DNA from: Morella rubra
Taxonomy: Eukaryota; Streptophyta; Magnoliopsida; Fagales; Myricaceae
Direction of reading: 5' to 3'
DNA: 64,000 bases
Assembly (NCBI GenBank): GCA_003952965.2
Contig: CM025854.1
Location: forward strand, 4,385,931-4,449,930
Part shown: positions 1 through 15,000 of the stretch, one piece after another
Layout: each line of letters opens with the position of its first letter
How positions within the stretch are numbered: position 1 is the stretch's first letter
Made by a program: the position numbers and the translations under genes
The notes under the pieces: generated by a model
Databases searched by the model: none
What the model saw: only the letters and a program-made list of their open reading frames with translations
What the model was told of the DNA's origin: nothing

Positions 1-3000
1 AAGAACTATTTCTTTTTATCAACCTCTTTGCGAGGAAAGGAGTTTGGAGGGGTAGGAGGGGGGCGGCGGTTTGCAATAGTTGCTGCTGTTTCTCAGGGTT
101 TCTGTAAGACATGAACCAGAAAATCCCATCTTCCAAGCAGCTTGGAGTGGACGAACAATGTTAAAATGCTGTTTGCAGTCAGTCAACTATCTATATAGGA
201 AGAAGATTGTTTAAGATTTCAAACAAACATTACTCTTAACAAATTTAGTCAACCATAATTACAGTATGAAAAATTACTATTATGCAGTGCTGGAAGAATA
301 ATGCCACAAGATCTTTCAGATAATAACAAGTGGTTTATTTCTTAGCAAGAAGATATAGATACTTGTACTGAATTTGCAAATTACTAGTACTTTCACAACA
401 GATTCACAAGAAGATACCACAGCAACTACTGATCAGTGGAACTGAACATCAAACAAAAGCATTTTACCATGGACATACCTTCTATAATGAAGGTAATATG
501 GCTTCTTTTGTGTAGGATTGGGTTTTGGGGGTGAATATGGGCACCAACAGAGACCTGAAGAACCCAGGAATTATGGATCTTAAATGTAAAATATTAGTCA
601 ATGAAGAAGGAAAAAAGAAAGTACAATGCATAGAAGGCTTCCTTTTCCATGTTATGATGAGAACCAATAACTACTGGTTAACAACGAAGGCCACTTTCAG
701 ATACAATTCTCAGGGCATCCGCCATGAGGATAGACTAGGAGCAAGTAAAATTCCATGACATATTCTCCGATGATTGATCTAAGCAATGTATTAGGTGAGG
801 CTAAGGCTGCAAATGAGCCAAGCCCAGCTGAATGGGCTCAATTATGCAGGATTGAGGGGGAAAAATGGGCTCGACATACATGCTATTGATCTGTTTTTCT
901 GCTCATAAAGAAGCGTAAAAACAAAGGCTTAAACTTGTTATACGGCTGCATAAACAACTCAAGGAGGCCACTTCCTATCTGTTCAGAACAGATTTCATTT
1001 ACATCCCTAGGTGTCCCTTCTAGTGGAAGTCTAAAACCACTGTACATGGATCATATATCCAGCAATAACTGACATCTCTTTTTATCGCAAAACAACCCAA
1101 TAAAATACTTAACTGGAATAATAAAACAAAGATAAGTGGAAAGAAAGAATTTGAAACAGTAGCATCAACTATCTTCCATCTAATCTTATATGACTTCAAA
1201 TCATAAAGGTAAGCACGCTTGAGTGCATTTGCAGCAAAAAGTCCAAACTTTTCTGCAGAGTTTTTACAGAACTTAGCTTTCAAGCATTCTGCCTGACAAG
1301 AAACATATGATTTAAAGCTGGATAGCAAGTTATCACTTCTTTTGCAGGTTTTTGAGGAAGGAAAAAAAGGTCAGTATATACCAGCATATAGTCCGACTTC
1401 AACGGTGAACTGCTCATTGAAACTCGCACAAGAGCTCTGCCACGCCTTATTGCCTTCAAGAAATATTAACAACTTCCTGAGTTACAGATAAAGAAGGGCT
1501 AAATACCAAAAAGAGAAAGATAATTTCTATTTTTATTTATTATAGAATCAAAGCCCGTCTTGTTGCCAAAGGCTTTACAGGGCTCTCCGAACTGGGATGA
1601 AGGGATGAAAGATTTTAGTTCCATATAGTCTTTTAAATGTCTACTGCACTCATGCCTTTTCGCTGATACTGCTAGGAATAAATTGAACGAATACTGAAAT
1701 AAGTGTTGTTAGTTTGTTCATCCAGATACGATTGTCCACAAGAATGACTTTAACCGATTAAAAGCAATGATAACAAATATAAAAATGGCAAAAGGTCCAA
1801 GACACAATTCCTTTTTGGTAGTTTACTCTTGGAAGCTTGGATTATTGGAACCCAAAAGTTTATTTAAAAAACAAACCTTGAGACGAATATTCCCATCACC
1901 ATCACGAGTATTGTTTATGGAGACAACATGACGATCGTTAGTTTCAGCACTAAAGAGAACTGCGTTATATGCTTCGTAAAAAGGGTTTCCTGGCCAACAA
2001 CAAAATCACAAGCAGAATGATGAGAACTTAAATCTTCATGTATCATCAGAATAAACATCCAATGCTACGAATATCTACTACCTAGATTGTCACAATAGCT
2101 GATTGGAAGTTTAATATCAGCACCAACAGCAAGATCTATTACATGAAAAGGGTACTCCTTATTTGTTATCCTTATTTGAGCTACCTGGTCAAAATGCACA
2201 GACATCAGCATAGTGAGTTATAAATTCATAAAAAAATTGTCAAGAAGACTCAAATGTAAATGGAAGTAACATTCTTGACAAAAAAATAAGAACGCCAAAT
2301 GCAGTTAACACCCTACAAAAGGATGACAGTTAGGATTAGTGGACTCATGGCAATTCCTATCAACGAAATATATCTGGAGAACCGTACTTTGAATTATAAA
2401 GACATCTAGCACCAATTCTCAGCCTCTGTCAGCTCAAATATTTATACCTCGGTGACCCGGACACAAGAGGCAATCTCAGTTCTTCCCGTTGTGCGATCTT
2501 TTGCCTGAATGCATGCAAGATTGTTGCTTTCTTCTGTCCTTATCCTAGGCCCCTGAAGGGAAATAGAATCCTTCTGCAGAGCTCCATTCTTTCCACTGCA
2601 ATATCTCAACAAAGAATATACAATAGTTCCTTTCTGACTCTGACTATCCCATCGGCCATATGATTCCGAAGATGAAGGCAATAGACTTGTTGTAGTATAA
2701 TTGGGAGGAAGAATCCAGGTTATGGGAACTCCAAGAGCAAGAGGGAGATCAGGCACCACCAATAATGATATGGATGCACCATAAAACCTTGACTCTAAGT
2801 TAGAAGCAGAAGAGATAAAATCACATGAGAATGTGACCGTAATGTTTGTCCTGCCTCCAGATCTGGAATGGCGTGGCAATGGCATATTAGAAGAGCAAAT
2901 CTAATTGAGATTTTTCAATCAAATAGATAGAAAGCAAATCTAGCTGACACTAAAAACACATCAGATCAAGGTATTAAAAGCACAAACAATCATCGCCATA

Positions 3001-6000
3001 ATATTTACAGCACAGGTCCATAGATAAAGGTATTAAAAGCTCAAAAAATTCAGCCTCAAAATTTTCCTAGATCTTGCAGCTTTTTTATAAGTCGCATCTT
3101 TTCAGCCTGAAGAACAACTGAAAACATATGCAATTAGGCTCAAATGTTTCAACAGTAGAACAGGTCAAGTTCCTCGTCAGGGATTGCGACCACCATCAAA
3201 CAGTTGCAGTGATCAGTATGGTATTGCTAATGTCAGGAGTACCACAAAACTGAATATTCAATCATCCAAAGGCGTACGCCTGAAAACTAAATCTTCCATT
3301 TTTCCTCCAAAGAATGATTAGGTAGACGTGACAAGAAGAAAGGAAAGAAACACCGAGGGTGATTGCATGAAAGCAAATAGTTCTCTCCTCCCACCGGATA
3401 CATTTCTTACTGAAGAAGAACGTAATTCATCTATCTCCGCAATATAACTAAGATCAAGGGAAACATTACTCCAAATAAACAACTTCCAGTCCTTGAAAGT
3501 CGCAGTTGAAGTCTCCAATCCTATTCCTAGAATGACAGCACACCAAAATATTCCTATATTTACACACTGCAATAAAAAAGAATTACCTGTGAAAATCATT
3601 TTATCATTCACCCTCCAAAAGCTACATGAGATCATCTACCCTTCAAACAAACCACATCAAAGCTCTAAGTGCTTGACCGTAATTGCATATCATCAATCCT
3701 TTGCAAAGCTATGAGAGAATGAGCCTATTAGAATATCCCAAAACCCATAACCATTGGCCAGATACATCTTAAAGGAAAAGACTACCTCTTAGTACAGGAG
3801 AAAGAATTAACATGCTAATTGAAATTGGTGAACCCAAAACATCTTCATCTTATTTCAAATAGCCCAGATCGCATAAGATATACTTGAGCAAGGAAAAAGA
3901 AAATGCATTACCCAAGAAATTAATGAGATACACTCACTCATAGAACAATTACTTTGTCAGTTCATTGCTAGCATTTTCAATACAAACTATGACACCTAAC
4001 ACAAAGAACAAAAATCCAATATTGCATAAACTTCAGCGTACCTTCCATACAAAACCTTGACATAACCAAGCTCTTTCTCCTCCAAAGAACTACCTAATTG
4101 AACTTCTTTTGAAGTAGCCAGCTGAGATTCATACTTTTGACCAGGTAAATGCTCTGACACATGGAAACTCAACACCTATGCACAAAAAAGAATCATACTT
4201 CTCACAACATGACTACACAATGTTCGTGTCTAATGCATAACTGTGAGACAAGATCAGAAATCACAAGGAGACACTAAATTCAGAACCTATCCAACCTTTT
4301 CATCTTCTATAGTCCACTGATAATTTCTGCAGAGCTCATAAAAAGAAAACAGATCTCCCTGACATTTCAGAAGAAGTCGATTAGTATTTCAATGAGAGAA
4401 AGGTCAATTAAGTGTTGGCTTCAATTCTTACCTCATGAGACACAGGATATATTGGCATCTCACGGCCAACACCAAGCTGTTCACTTTGTACATTCAGAAT
4501 CATTACAGAAGGAACTCCTATTTTAACAATGCCATGTGCTTCACAAATCGCAGTATCTCCTTTTCCAAAAAAAGTGGCAAGTATGGTCTGATCACAATAA
4601 CAAATGTACGGGATTAGACAAGTGCATTACATCTGCAGCATATGCATGGTACACTAACATTTGCATCATCTTCCAGTGTTGATAGATAAAGCACAATGAA
4701 TAGAGGTTTCAGGAGCAGTAATATTGCCCAACCAGGGATGACTTTCTAATGGTATCCACCGATGTGTTTATCTGGCCTCAGAATAACCCAAAAACAGTTA
4801 TCCATTAATGAGAAACCAGATCCAGACACCAACTGTACAGCTGACCGAACATAGAAGAATCTGTTTGTATCAAAAGGTCAGATATCATTTTCAAAGCTAA
4901 AGGAACAAATAAAACATGGCTAAGCAGTACCTCTAGTGCCATATCGTATATGCAGAAAAATAGCTAAAAGACAAGTTGACAGCATAAAACTGTTAATCAG
5001 GCATCATATCTTACAGTATTGCCAGGTGAATTTGCAGACAATCGGCCAGTATATTTGTCAATTGTGGCAATCCCATCATCCATACTAGCATACTCAACAT
5101 GTGCACCAATAGTTGGACCTCCTTCAACGGTAAGCTAAGCACATGAAAAGAGAAGGTTCTTGAACCAGTAAGAAACATAAAATCAACAAAAGTCACAAAT
5201 ACAAACATAAATACATGTATAATTGCATGTGTTAAGATCTGGACTAATTAAGGACTTCCAAGGTCATTGGAGGAGGCATAATGACACGTCATTAGTAGCA
5301 ACAGATTGAATTTCTATTTATGTTAGGACGTCTGACTAAAGCTTACACTCCTTAAGAACAAGGAATAAGCTAACAATGTCCACATTTCTAGAACGTACCA
5401 CGTATGATGCACCTGGTGCCAGGAAAATATCAGGAGGGTGAATTCTCGGCGGTGCATAAACTTCTATCTTTATTGGTTGACTCAAAATTTCCTGTCCAGA
5501 TTGCTGGGAAGCACTGACCTATTATCAAGTATTAACTTTAGATTTTCGATGACAACCAAATCTTGACATAGACATACGACAACAAGTGCTGAGTGGAGAT
5601 GGAAAATAATCATATAAATCAACAGAGAACTTACATAAAGAGTTGTGATCCCAAGACGTGTGCCCTTTATAGTAAAATTTGCCGAGTGCACATATCCATG
5701 ACAAGGACTCGAGGTACAATCAATATCTACAAGATTGACTACATGATCCTCAATATGCACATGAATATTCATGTAAGTGTACTGCATCACAAGTTCCAAT
5801 TTAAAGAAGTTATCATCCCGAAAAGATAAAGAAAAAGCAAGATAAAAATGCACATAAAAAGCATTGTTAGAACATGGAAAGGATCAAGGTCAAGGATATA
5901 TATATATAGAATCATATACCCTCCTTTCAACATGCAAAAAGCTGGAACCTCAAGTAGATGTTTCCCAATAAAATTCAATTTAAAAGTGTGTGCAGTACAA

Positions 6001-9000
6001 GGTAAATTGGAATGCATAGCTCTCCAGAGAGAGAAAAATTCAAACCTGAGAAGGGTCAAAAGTGCATCCGTCGTTAGTCCCAGCCATCAAGTTCATAGTT
6101 TGCGAGTGTCCTTCCTTAACAACAAAAAAAGCTTAAGATTAACACCAGCCCAAAACAAAATATATCAACCATGAAACACGCACCATAACGCTTATCTCTT
6201 CTTGTGACACAATCTTAATCCAGTCTATATCTGCAACTTGGACCTGTAAAATATGCATACATCCATAAGAATCTACACAAAAGTAGATCAAGAGTTTCAA
6301 CATGGAGGATGAAAGCAATCATAGCCAGTATAAACAACAAGAGTGAGAAAAAATTAGCTCACAGCCTTAGAAGTCAGAGAACACTAAGTACTTTTAATAA
6401 TTTGCTCGAGACTATTACGTGACCGACAATTCTAACGGTACCCGAAAGCAAGAGACCTTTGAAAACAAAATACCCATTTTCTGTGACAACCGAAAATTTC
6501 TACTTTACCTCACAATTACATCAAGAATGAATTACTCTTCTCTGGAGAAAAGAAGCTAAAATTCATATGCAACTAGAGAGGGATTCATTTGGATCTAATT
6601 ATATGCGTATGAATTTTCATCTATATGACACTATCTCTCATCTGTTTTAAAGAAGTGCATAACTTACAATGCCAAGGTTATAAGCTTATAATAATTTTCT
6701 ACCTACTGAGAATTATGAAAACAGAATGCTCACCAAGTACAAAGGAACCGTGTTGCACAAACATAACACAGCTTCTTAGATATTGTCATCAACACACAAA
6801 CTTGAAGTACAAACGACAAAGTAATAGGGGAAAACTATACCCCGCATGTGATTTACCACAAGGTTGTGTTTTGTGACTTTTCATCACGTTTGATAACCTG
6901 GAGTTCACATGTACACAGTGCTTTTATTGTTGTTCTCTGTAACTTTGCAGTAAAGATGAGCTCCAAATTTAGATCTTATTTCTTTGGCAATTTGGCTGTG
7001 GTTTCGATTGTTTGCTCCTGTGTTCATACAGTAAATATTTTAGAGAGAGAGAGAGTGAAGGAATTTCTGGGTACTGTAAGATTTTCAAGCTGGAACTTGC
7101 AGTGAGGTTCTGGGGTTTTGTGTGAGGGCTCGGGGCAGCTTGTGGTTGTGGCGTCACCAGTAGCTGCGGGATGACATTGGTGGACTTCTTTGGACGTCAC
7201 TGGTGACACGTTTTGAGCCTATATGGGCTTACGTGGTTTCACAGGTTGTGGAAATGGTTGCTTATGATGTTAGTGGGCGTCAAACTTGAACAGTCAAGGG
7301 AGCTCCATGATTTACAAGCAAATCACAGTTAGAGAACAAAAATTACATGATGAAAATTCATGGTGCATGGTGCTACAGAGAACCGTATCCTTGGACAGTT
7401 TGTTTCACAGGAAAAAGATCCAAAAATCACTTTCAGTGAAATACTTCTTTGAGACTTATTCCATCTTATTTGATAATTACATTGAACCTCGGCGAAGTTA
7501 ATAATGGACATCTAAATTTGCTTGGAAAAATCTCTCTTCAACCAGAATTTCTAATTGAACAAGCTCTTCAAAAAGACTTCCCCTTTAAAAAAAGGATTCC
7601 AGAAGCAAATATTCACTATTAATTTCTTAAAATTCCAAACAACAGGAAAATGTTTCATCAATACTAGAATTAAGATTGCTGAGTTAGTGCACGTGGAAGA
7701 GCACGTATTAGAAAAACTGACTGAAACAGCTTCCATTCAGCAAACAAACAAAGCAAAAAAAACAGAAGGGAAGAAAAGACTTGCCACAGCAGAGGCTGCA
7801 ACAGGAGGAGCAAGCCCAATATCATGAACTGTCACCAGTGTAGTGCCCAAGCCTTTAGGAGACAGCATCAACTTCGAGCACTGTAAGTCTGGTGGCAGGG
7901 AAACAACTTCTACTAGTCGAGAATCATTCACAAGAGCTTCCAAGGAACAGCTTCCACCAATAATTGACAGATTTAACTGATAAGATAGTAATTACATTGT
8001 ATTACAGTCAGAGCACTGGTATTCCAAATATACTGCAGCTTAGGAGAGGAAAGTCTGATTAGCAAATGAGGTTGAAAACCAAGTGGCAGATGAGTTGTCC
8101 CACATATGAGTCTACTCCACAAAAATATTGAGAAACATACAACAAATTTCCTTAACGAATGATTCAATATATACATTACATTAACATTGAACACCCCCAC
8201 ACAAGATAATCTGTGTCCTGCACAACCACAAATATTTAGTAGAGTTATTTCCATCTCCTCTTTGAAAACTAAAGCTGACACCAAAGAGGGTCACCTACGT
8301 GTACTGAAACAGAAATCCAAGGGTCGCCTTTTTAAGACTAACTCCATCTATTCAACTTATAAAAACTCTATATTGGGCAATTCAATCCAACAATAGTTAC
8401 CGAAATAGGGTGGCATTCAATTTACTTTCTTTTAAGACAACACCTACCAAATAAACACGATTACGATGTCACCACCATTTTACATGTATATTATATAAGA
8501 AAAAGGGCAAAAAAGTTAAGGAAAATGGCCTGCTTGCAACAAGACATCATTGTCATAACACATTTGGGAAAAGATGCATTGGCCAAGACTTGAACCTAGG
8601 CCAAGGTCAAACAGGTTGCTGATGATGCATTTTTGTTCGAAATCATTCCAGAAAGTCACTAAGAGTACAAGGATTCGAGTCTACCTTAGCATCAGGATTG
8701 AAAAATAACAAGTTGAACTCTGGGATGACTTTAATAGTAGAAACAAGCTGCATATTGGAACATGAAGGTTAGAACCAAACTTTGAGAGAAACACTAACAA
8801 GAAGAATAGCCGGCATATTAGGAAACACAATTCAAAGAACAAAAAAAGGATTATCCAAATCCACGACAAAACTTGTGAATTAATGTAGAGGAAAAAAACA
8901 TAGGATTTCTTTCAAAAGAGAAAGATACAGGACTTCACACCTGTAATTGTATTGCATTTGTGAGAACATTCTCTGAACTGCCTTTTGTAATGCTAGGAAC

Positions 9001-12000
9001 TATGCACTGTTAGGATTTATCACAGTTTCAATTTATTTTGTTAACGAATGAAGGATAATCCAGTCCATATGCTTCACAACTGATTAAGACTGAAAATTCC
9101 TGCATGTCTAATGGTCAGGCTTATAGGGATGGTGGGTCGACATAGATTAAGAGTACAACAGAAGCATCTTGAAAAATAACAAGTTGAACTCTGGGATGAC
9201 TTTAATAGTAGAAACAAGCTGCATATTGGAACATGAAGGTTAGAACCAAACTTTGAGAGAAACACTAACAAGAAGAATAGCCGGCATATTAGGAAACACA
9301 ATTCAAAGAACAAAAAAAGGATTATCCAAATCCACGACAAAACTTGTGAATTAATGTAGAGGAAAAAAACATAGGATTTCTTTCAAAAGAGAAAGATACA
9401 GGACTTCACACCTGTAATTGTATTGCATTTGTGAGAACATTCTCTGAACTTTCCAGCAGTTGTGCAGAATAAGGGTCCATCACAGTATCACGGAAACCAA
9501 TAATGCTAGCACGAACTATGCACTGAGACACAAAGCATTAAACATCTCAGCCCCGATATCAATATTATAATTTATTCACAGTGACATGAAATATGTTAAC
9601 AATTTATTTTGTTAACTGAAGCAGTACCAGAAAATATGGACAATCCAAACATTAGAACAAGAAAATTCCTGCTGTCTAATGTCAAAGGCTATTTAGGGAT
9701 GGTGGGTCACCACGTAGATTCAACAGAATCTATCAATTAACATGTAACTCTTTCTCACAAAATCATTAAAACTTGAGTAATCAGATTATTAGTGCTAAAA
9801 AAGCAATCATGGGCTAGAAGGTATCCATAATTCTAGGACTTCCACGACTTTCTAAGCATAGAATGTCAAATATTATGAACTGTACTACTGTGCTACCATC
9901 GACCCATAAAGGAAAAGATTTACATTGAAAAGCCTCCATTTAGAGCAGAGACAGAGTATTCCATATGATAACTTTTACAGTTCTGAGCTCAGTGAACAAT
10001 CTGGCAGGGCTGTGCGCTGGAAAGGTTCAAGAAATTGAAAGCAAAGCTTTATCTCATACAGCGTAAAAATATATATATATATTGTGGTTAAAAATATTTC
10101 CTAATCATCTCCTCGAGTTCAATCCCCAACCTTAAAATCTCAAATGACAACCAAAAGGTAGAATAAAAGAAAGGGCAATATGAAGATTAGAATATTAAAT
10201 TGCTGCAATACCAATCCTGGCTCATTTTGCAAGATCAGAAACCTCTCCCAACTGCATTTAGACCTCTCTGAACCCAAAGCATCATCCCAGTAGGCTAGCC
10301 CATCACAACTGCTTAGTTCCCACCTCAAACAAAGTGAAGATGAATTTGCAAAAGCTTCTCCTGAGTCACTAATGCCAACTGCAGCAATGCGAATAGTGCG
10401 TCCATTTGCCACAGTAATAGGGGTGGCTTGAATTCGCTCTGGATTACGCTCAGCTTGAATTGAAGTCCGTATAGCATTGATTTCATTTACTGAACAGTGG
10501 ATAAATTCACCCAAAAACATGAAAGTTAACGGCACAGAATAATAGGGAAAAATTGTCAGTGCATGCAACTTTAATATCAGCACATAAGGTGTACCAGGTT
10601 CATCAGCTATTAGAGCAATCGAGGAAGGATAGCTACACAAAAGCGATAACAAAACCTCTGCTATAGCAGGCAGAGCATGGTCATCCCCAACCAAATTACC
10701 ACGTTTGAAAACCAGTTTCTGAATCATTTTAAACCAAGAGACAGAGGGGCGACGTATCAGGACTTTGAGATATAAAAAAGAAAATATTGAATATAAAGCA
10801 AGGACGGAAGGCAGAACTTACGAAGTTTCCCAATGTCTCGCACCCAACTCTATATACACTCCTATTGTTGCCAGATACCTGATTCGCAAGAACTCCATTT
10901 TGAACTCGACCATGCCCTTCGTCCGATATTTCCACAGTTTCAATGAAGTTAACACCTTTGTCCCACTTTTCAGGTCCACCAACAAGAATGGTATCTAAAT
11001 ATGTACCAGGAACAAGATATAACTTGTCCAAATTTTGCAACCGATTCTCAGCTTCTGCTTGAGCCAAATCAAACCAATAACCACCAAATTTGCTCCCATC
11101 ACATGCCTGACAAACTCTAAGTGGCAGGTATGCCGCAATCCATGAAGATGCTTTTAAGACAATAGGTTCCTTTAAAGAGTTATCAACATGGCGATAGTCT
11201 TTTGACAGATAGGCATGCAGCATAGCTTGACCAGGACCAGAAGCATAGACATAGGTCCAAGAGCACGGAGGACCATTAAATGATGCATGGAGCTTGAAAT
11301 TTTCTAGCATGCCCAACATAGGTTTTCCCCCAGTAGCATTGACTATAATGAAAGACTCACTTCCAGCTTTCCATTTAACGAAGGAGCTAAAAGCATCACA
11401 TCTATAAAAATAGGTACCTGCATTTACCAATGAAGCTTAACATAGACTCAACTGGCAACAACAAAATGCAAGTTTTGAAGGTTCCAGGGTATGGCATCAC
11501 CATTTGATGCTTTCATTGTCACTGCAGATTCAAGATATGATCCCACAACAGTCTCTACAGGGAAGCTACGAAGCATAACCATAGATGAGGGGATGGAAAC
11601 TTCAATCACTACCTGTTAGAAATTTCGTAAGGTTTAAATACGAACACAAAAGCGGGCTGGAGTAAAACAGATAAGCGACACAGGAGAGATCACAACATCG
11701 AGAAAAACCAACATATAAAGCTTAGCTCATTAACAGCAAAAGGTGTAAAAAGGAACGCTGACCCCAGTTCTAGCATACAAGCTTATAAGTTTTCCTAGCA
11801 TCATTGGACACAGAAAGCAGTGAGGCAACCTTAAAATATGCCTCATATGATGTCCCATTAGTTACCAAGAGATGGATCTCACAAACACCTTCACAATATT
11901 TTTTTCCTTTATGGTATGAGTCATCTACATAAAGACATAATCACGACAACCCCTGAATCTATGTTGTAAGTTGGGGAGAAGGAAAGGAAAAAAAAAATGC

Positions 12001-15000
12001 TTTTAAGTTCCTCTGTTACATGGCTTGTACTTTCTTGCTCAACTTATCAATTAATGCTATAAGCATATATTTGCTATTCGCTATGTTCTCTACATTTCAA
12101 GATTTGATTCCCATTATGAACTCCATTGCTTAAGTGATTATTGGATGTATATGGAAGTTCAAGGATGTCTAAAAGTAAAACCTATATGCCAAAAACACTA
12201 ATCAGGAACAAGATCTGTGAACCTTGTAATAACATTACCTCATCATAGTTCAATGCATCAAAGACAGATATCACTTTAACAGTGGCTTTACCAGGCTTCT
12301 TGGCCTGGACAACCCCTGAAGCAGATACTGATACAGTAGCTGTATCTGAAGAAAACCATCTGTAGTCACTAGCTGCTTTTGCACAACCTAAACAATTTCA
12401 TTGAAATCGGAGACAATCAACAATGTCAGCATCAAGTTAAGCACTTCATAAAAACTCAGCAGTCAAAACACTACAAACCTCCTGTAGCCTTTAGATCCAC
12501 CTCCTGATAAATAGCAGGGGCCCAGGGAAGGCGAATGCTTTGCATTACACCATTGCTTTCCTCCAAAGTAAACTTCACTTGATCACAAATCATGACTTCT
12601 TGTACAACTTTGAGAACCTAAATGGGAATATAACCCAGAACAGGAATGTAAATTGGTACTCAAAGATGACTTCTTTAACAAGAGCCCGGCACCTTATCCA
12701 TATTTGATAGGGTAGAAAACTAACAAAAAATTCAGCAGACAACAGTCATGACAAATGAAAAAAAATAAAAGGAAGGGAGATTAAGAAAATAAATAAGTAG
12801 CTCATGATAAAAGCACAAAAGTTATGAACTACTAGAAGGTGGAAGTACCTCCTTTGTTTCTTGATACCCGCTAAAATATGACAAAGAAGCCGTTAATTTT
12901 CCCAATCCCTGTGAAGTTGCTTTTAGGATTCTAGAATTCCGCCAGCCATGTTTGTCTGCAATATCATCTGACAGCGTAAAAGTCCTCCAATCAGACTGGT
13001 TATCATGCACCTTAACATCGTCACTCTGCAATGAAAACAATGAAAATCTCAAACGGTATACCGGGAACAGATTTTAAAAAAAAAAAAAAATTCAAGAATG
13101 CCAGAAAGCAAGTATCAATTTTTTTTCCAAGTGCCAAAAACAAATATGAAACAGAACATACAGAGCCTCAGAATTTATTCCAATAGAACTTCCTGGAGAA
13201 GCTATTTCAGCCATTACTTTTATCCATTATATATCATTTAGTAAAATTGTTGTGAAGGAATATAACATTAAAGGAGATATTCTCTACCGAAACATAAGCC
13301 TTTTTTTGACTTTGGGTCGGCCATCCAGATTAAACTTTCGTAACGGGGAAAACCTACCTCAAGAAAAATAGAACATCTTGTACGATACAAGTAGACTCAT
13401 TTGGAGTTCCCTTAAATAACAAAGAAGGGATCCTTCAACCTTCACCAGACACCAACATTTTTTGAAAATTTTTTTGATAAGCAAGCAAATATTATTAGAT
13501 ACCAACATTGTTTGAAATTGAAACCTAAGACAGACAATTATCATAATTATTCTGCTTGTTGTTGACGCAAAATAAAAATGACAAACTTAGAGAGTTTTTT
13601 TGAGAAAACTGACTTCTCTTGGTACAGAATTCCCATTATATGGAAAGATTACAAGCTGATTTTCAGCCCTTAGAGCAGCAAAACTACCATATACAGAACT
13701 GTCTACCATTAGCCTACAGCTAGTATATCCTAATCAATGAAAGAATAAAAGATTTACAAACATAGACAATTAGCTGTCAAAGCTGTACAAGGTGTTGAAT
13801 CCACTGGCTTTAAATGGCCAGCTAATGGCTGTTGGAGGATTGCTTTTCCTTTGACAAGAAAGTAAGCCCAAACTTTTACAGCTAAGTGGACCAGATGGTT
13901 AATTCAGTGGCTTCTGAAAACTCCTAAGAAACTAGTTCCTTCACAGGTGTACTACATAGAAATATACCGGATAGAACAATATTATTTTTCCAATCATGTG
14001 TAACTGCTAGTGACCCTAATTTGTCTGAACAGAATTTGGAAGGCCAATTATATAGAAACCACAAAGAGAAAATCCTGCAAGCTATTCATGCATTTTATGA
14101 CTTCAACGCATATTCTTAACAAGACGAAACTAGAAGATGCATGAGTTACCTGTGTCAAGTAGATTTCTTGTGCACCAGATCCTCGTGAGAAAACCTTCAC
14201 TTGTATGAGATATTGACGGCCAGAAACGACATACCAACGTGCCATAGTCGGAATTTCTTCCACTCCTAAAGAATCAACAGTAGAAAATGGTGCTATGTAT
14301 ATACGTATAGTATCTGGTAGGACAACATTAAGTGATGACACTTGTATGTGGCCAGCAACCCTCATATCTTCAACCACAACAGTTGTTATTCCTAAGTGCA
14401 GTGCAGTCGTCACTCCCATTGAAGGGTCCACTCGTGCAACTGAAGAGTTTGAGATAGACCATCGATGATGTGGAGATGGTAAAGGGACCACTGAAGTTCC
14501 AGGAAAAAGATGGTGAGGCCATTTACAGATAATGGAGCACCATGAAATCAGTGAATCAAATTTTAATAAGAGAAAATTTAACAGTACATCACTAAAAGTC
14601 AAAGCAAGACAGCTGAAAAAAATAAAGCCAGGTAGCGTACTGGACAACATGATTAGACTTGTACGGCATCCTTAGCCCAGCCAAAAAAAAAAAGTAAAAG
14701 ATGCATGGTCAAATTAGCCCTTAACTCAACCAAGGTCCAAGAGTAATTCTTGAACCCCTCTCCACATGCATAATGCGAAAACTATCTGATATGGAGACAG
14801 ATTTAAAGACACTTAAGTAGAAGAAACCTGATCTGAAACTAGAACCTCAATGAAGGGGCTATCCAACTTTCAGTAAACTAAGGTAAAAGGTTTAGAAACC
14901 CACAATAGTTCATCTATGCAATCATAAACCCATACCCAAGATACTTCCCAAAAATTTTCAGCCATTCTAATTATCAGATGAGAGACAGAGAATTAACCCA

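Noticed and set aside
1..105. A minus-strand open stretch after CTTACAG that could be the next GP210 exon
   Set aside because: It fits the required phase but gives a Pro-rich, Lys-rich sequence unlike the conserved region expected after HPQNPILH; not supported.
1020..1328. 102-aa minus-strand frame with a hydrophobic stretch, a candidate for the GP210 membrane anchor
   Set aside because: Exon 27 (1382-1453) splices to 479-554 and continues the luminal domain, so 1020-1328 is intronic.
3318..3635. 105-aa minus-strand frame inside GP210
   Set aside because: Exon 23 (4042-4175) joins exon 24 (2448-2862) in perfect phase and family sequence, so this frame lies in an intron.
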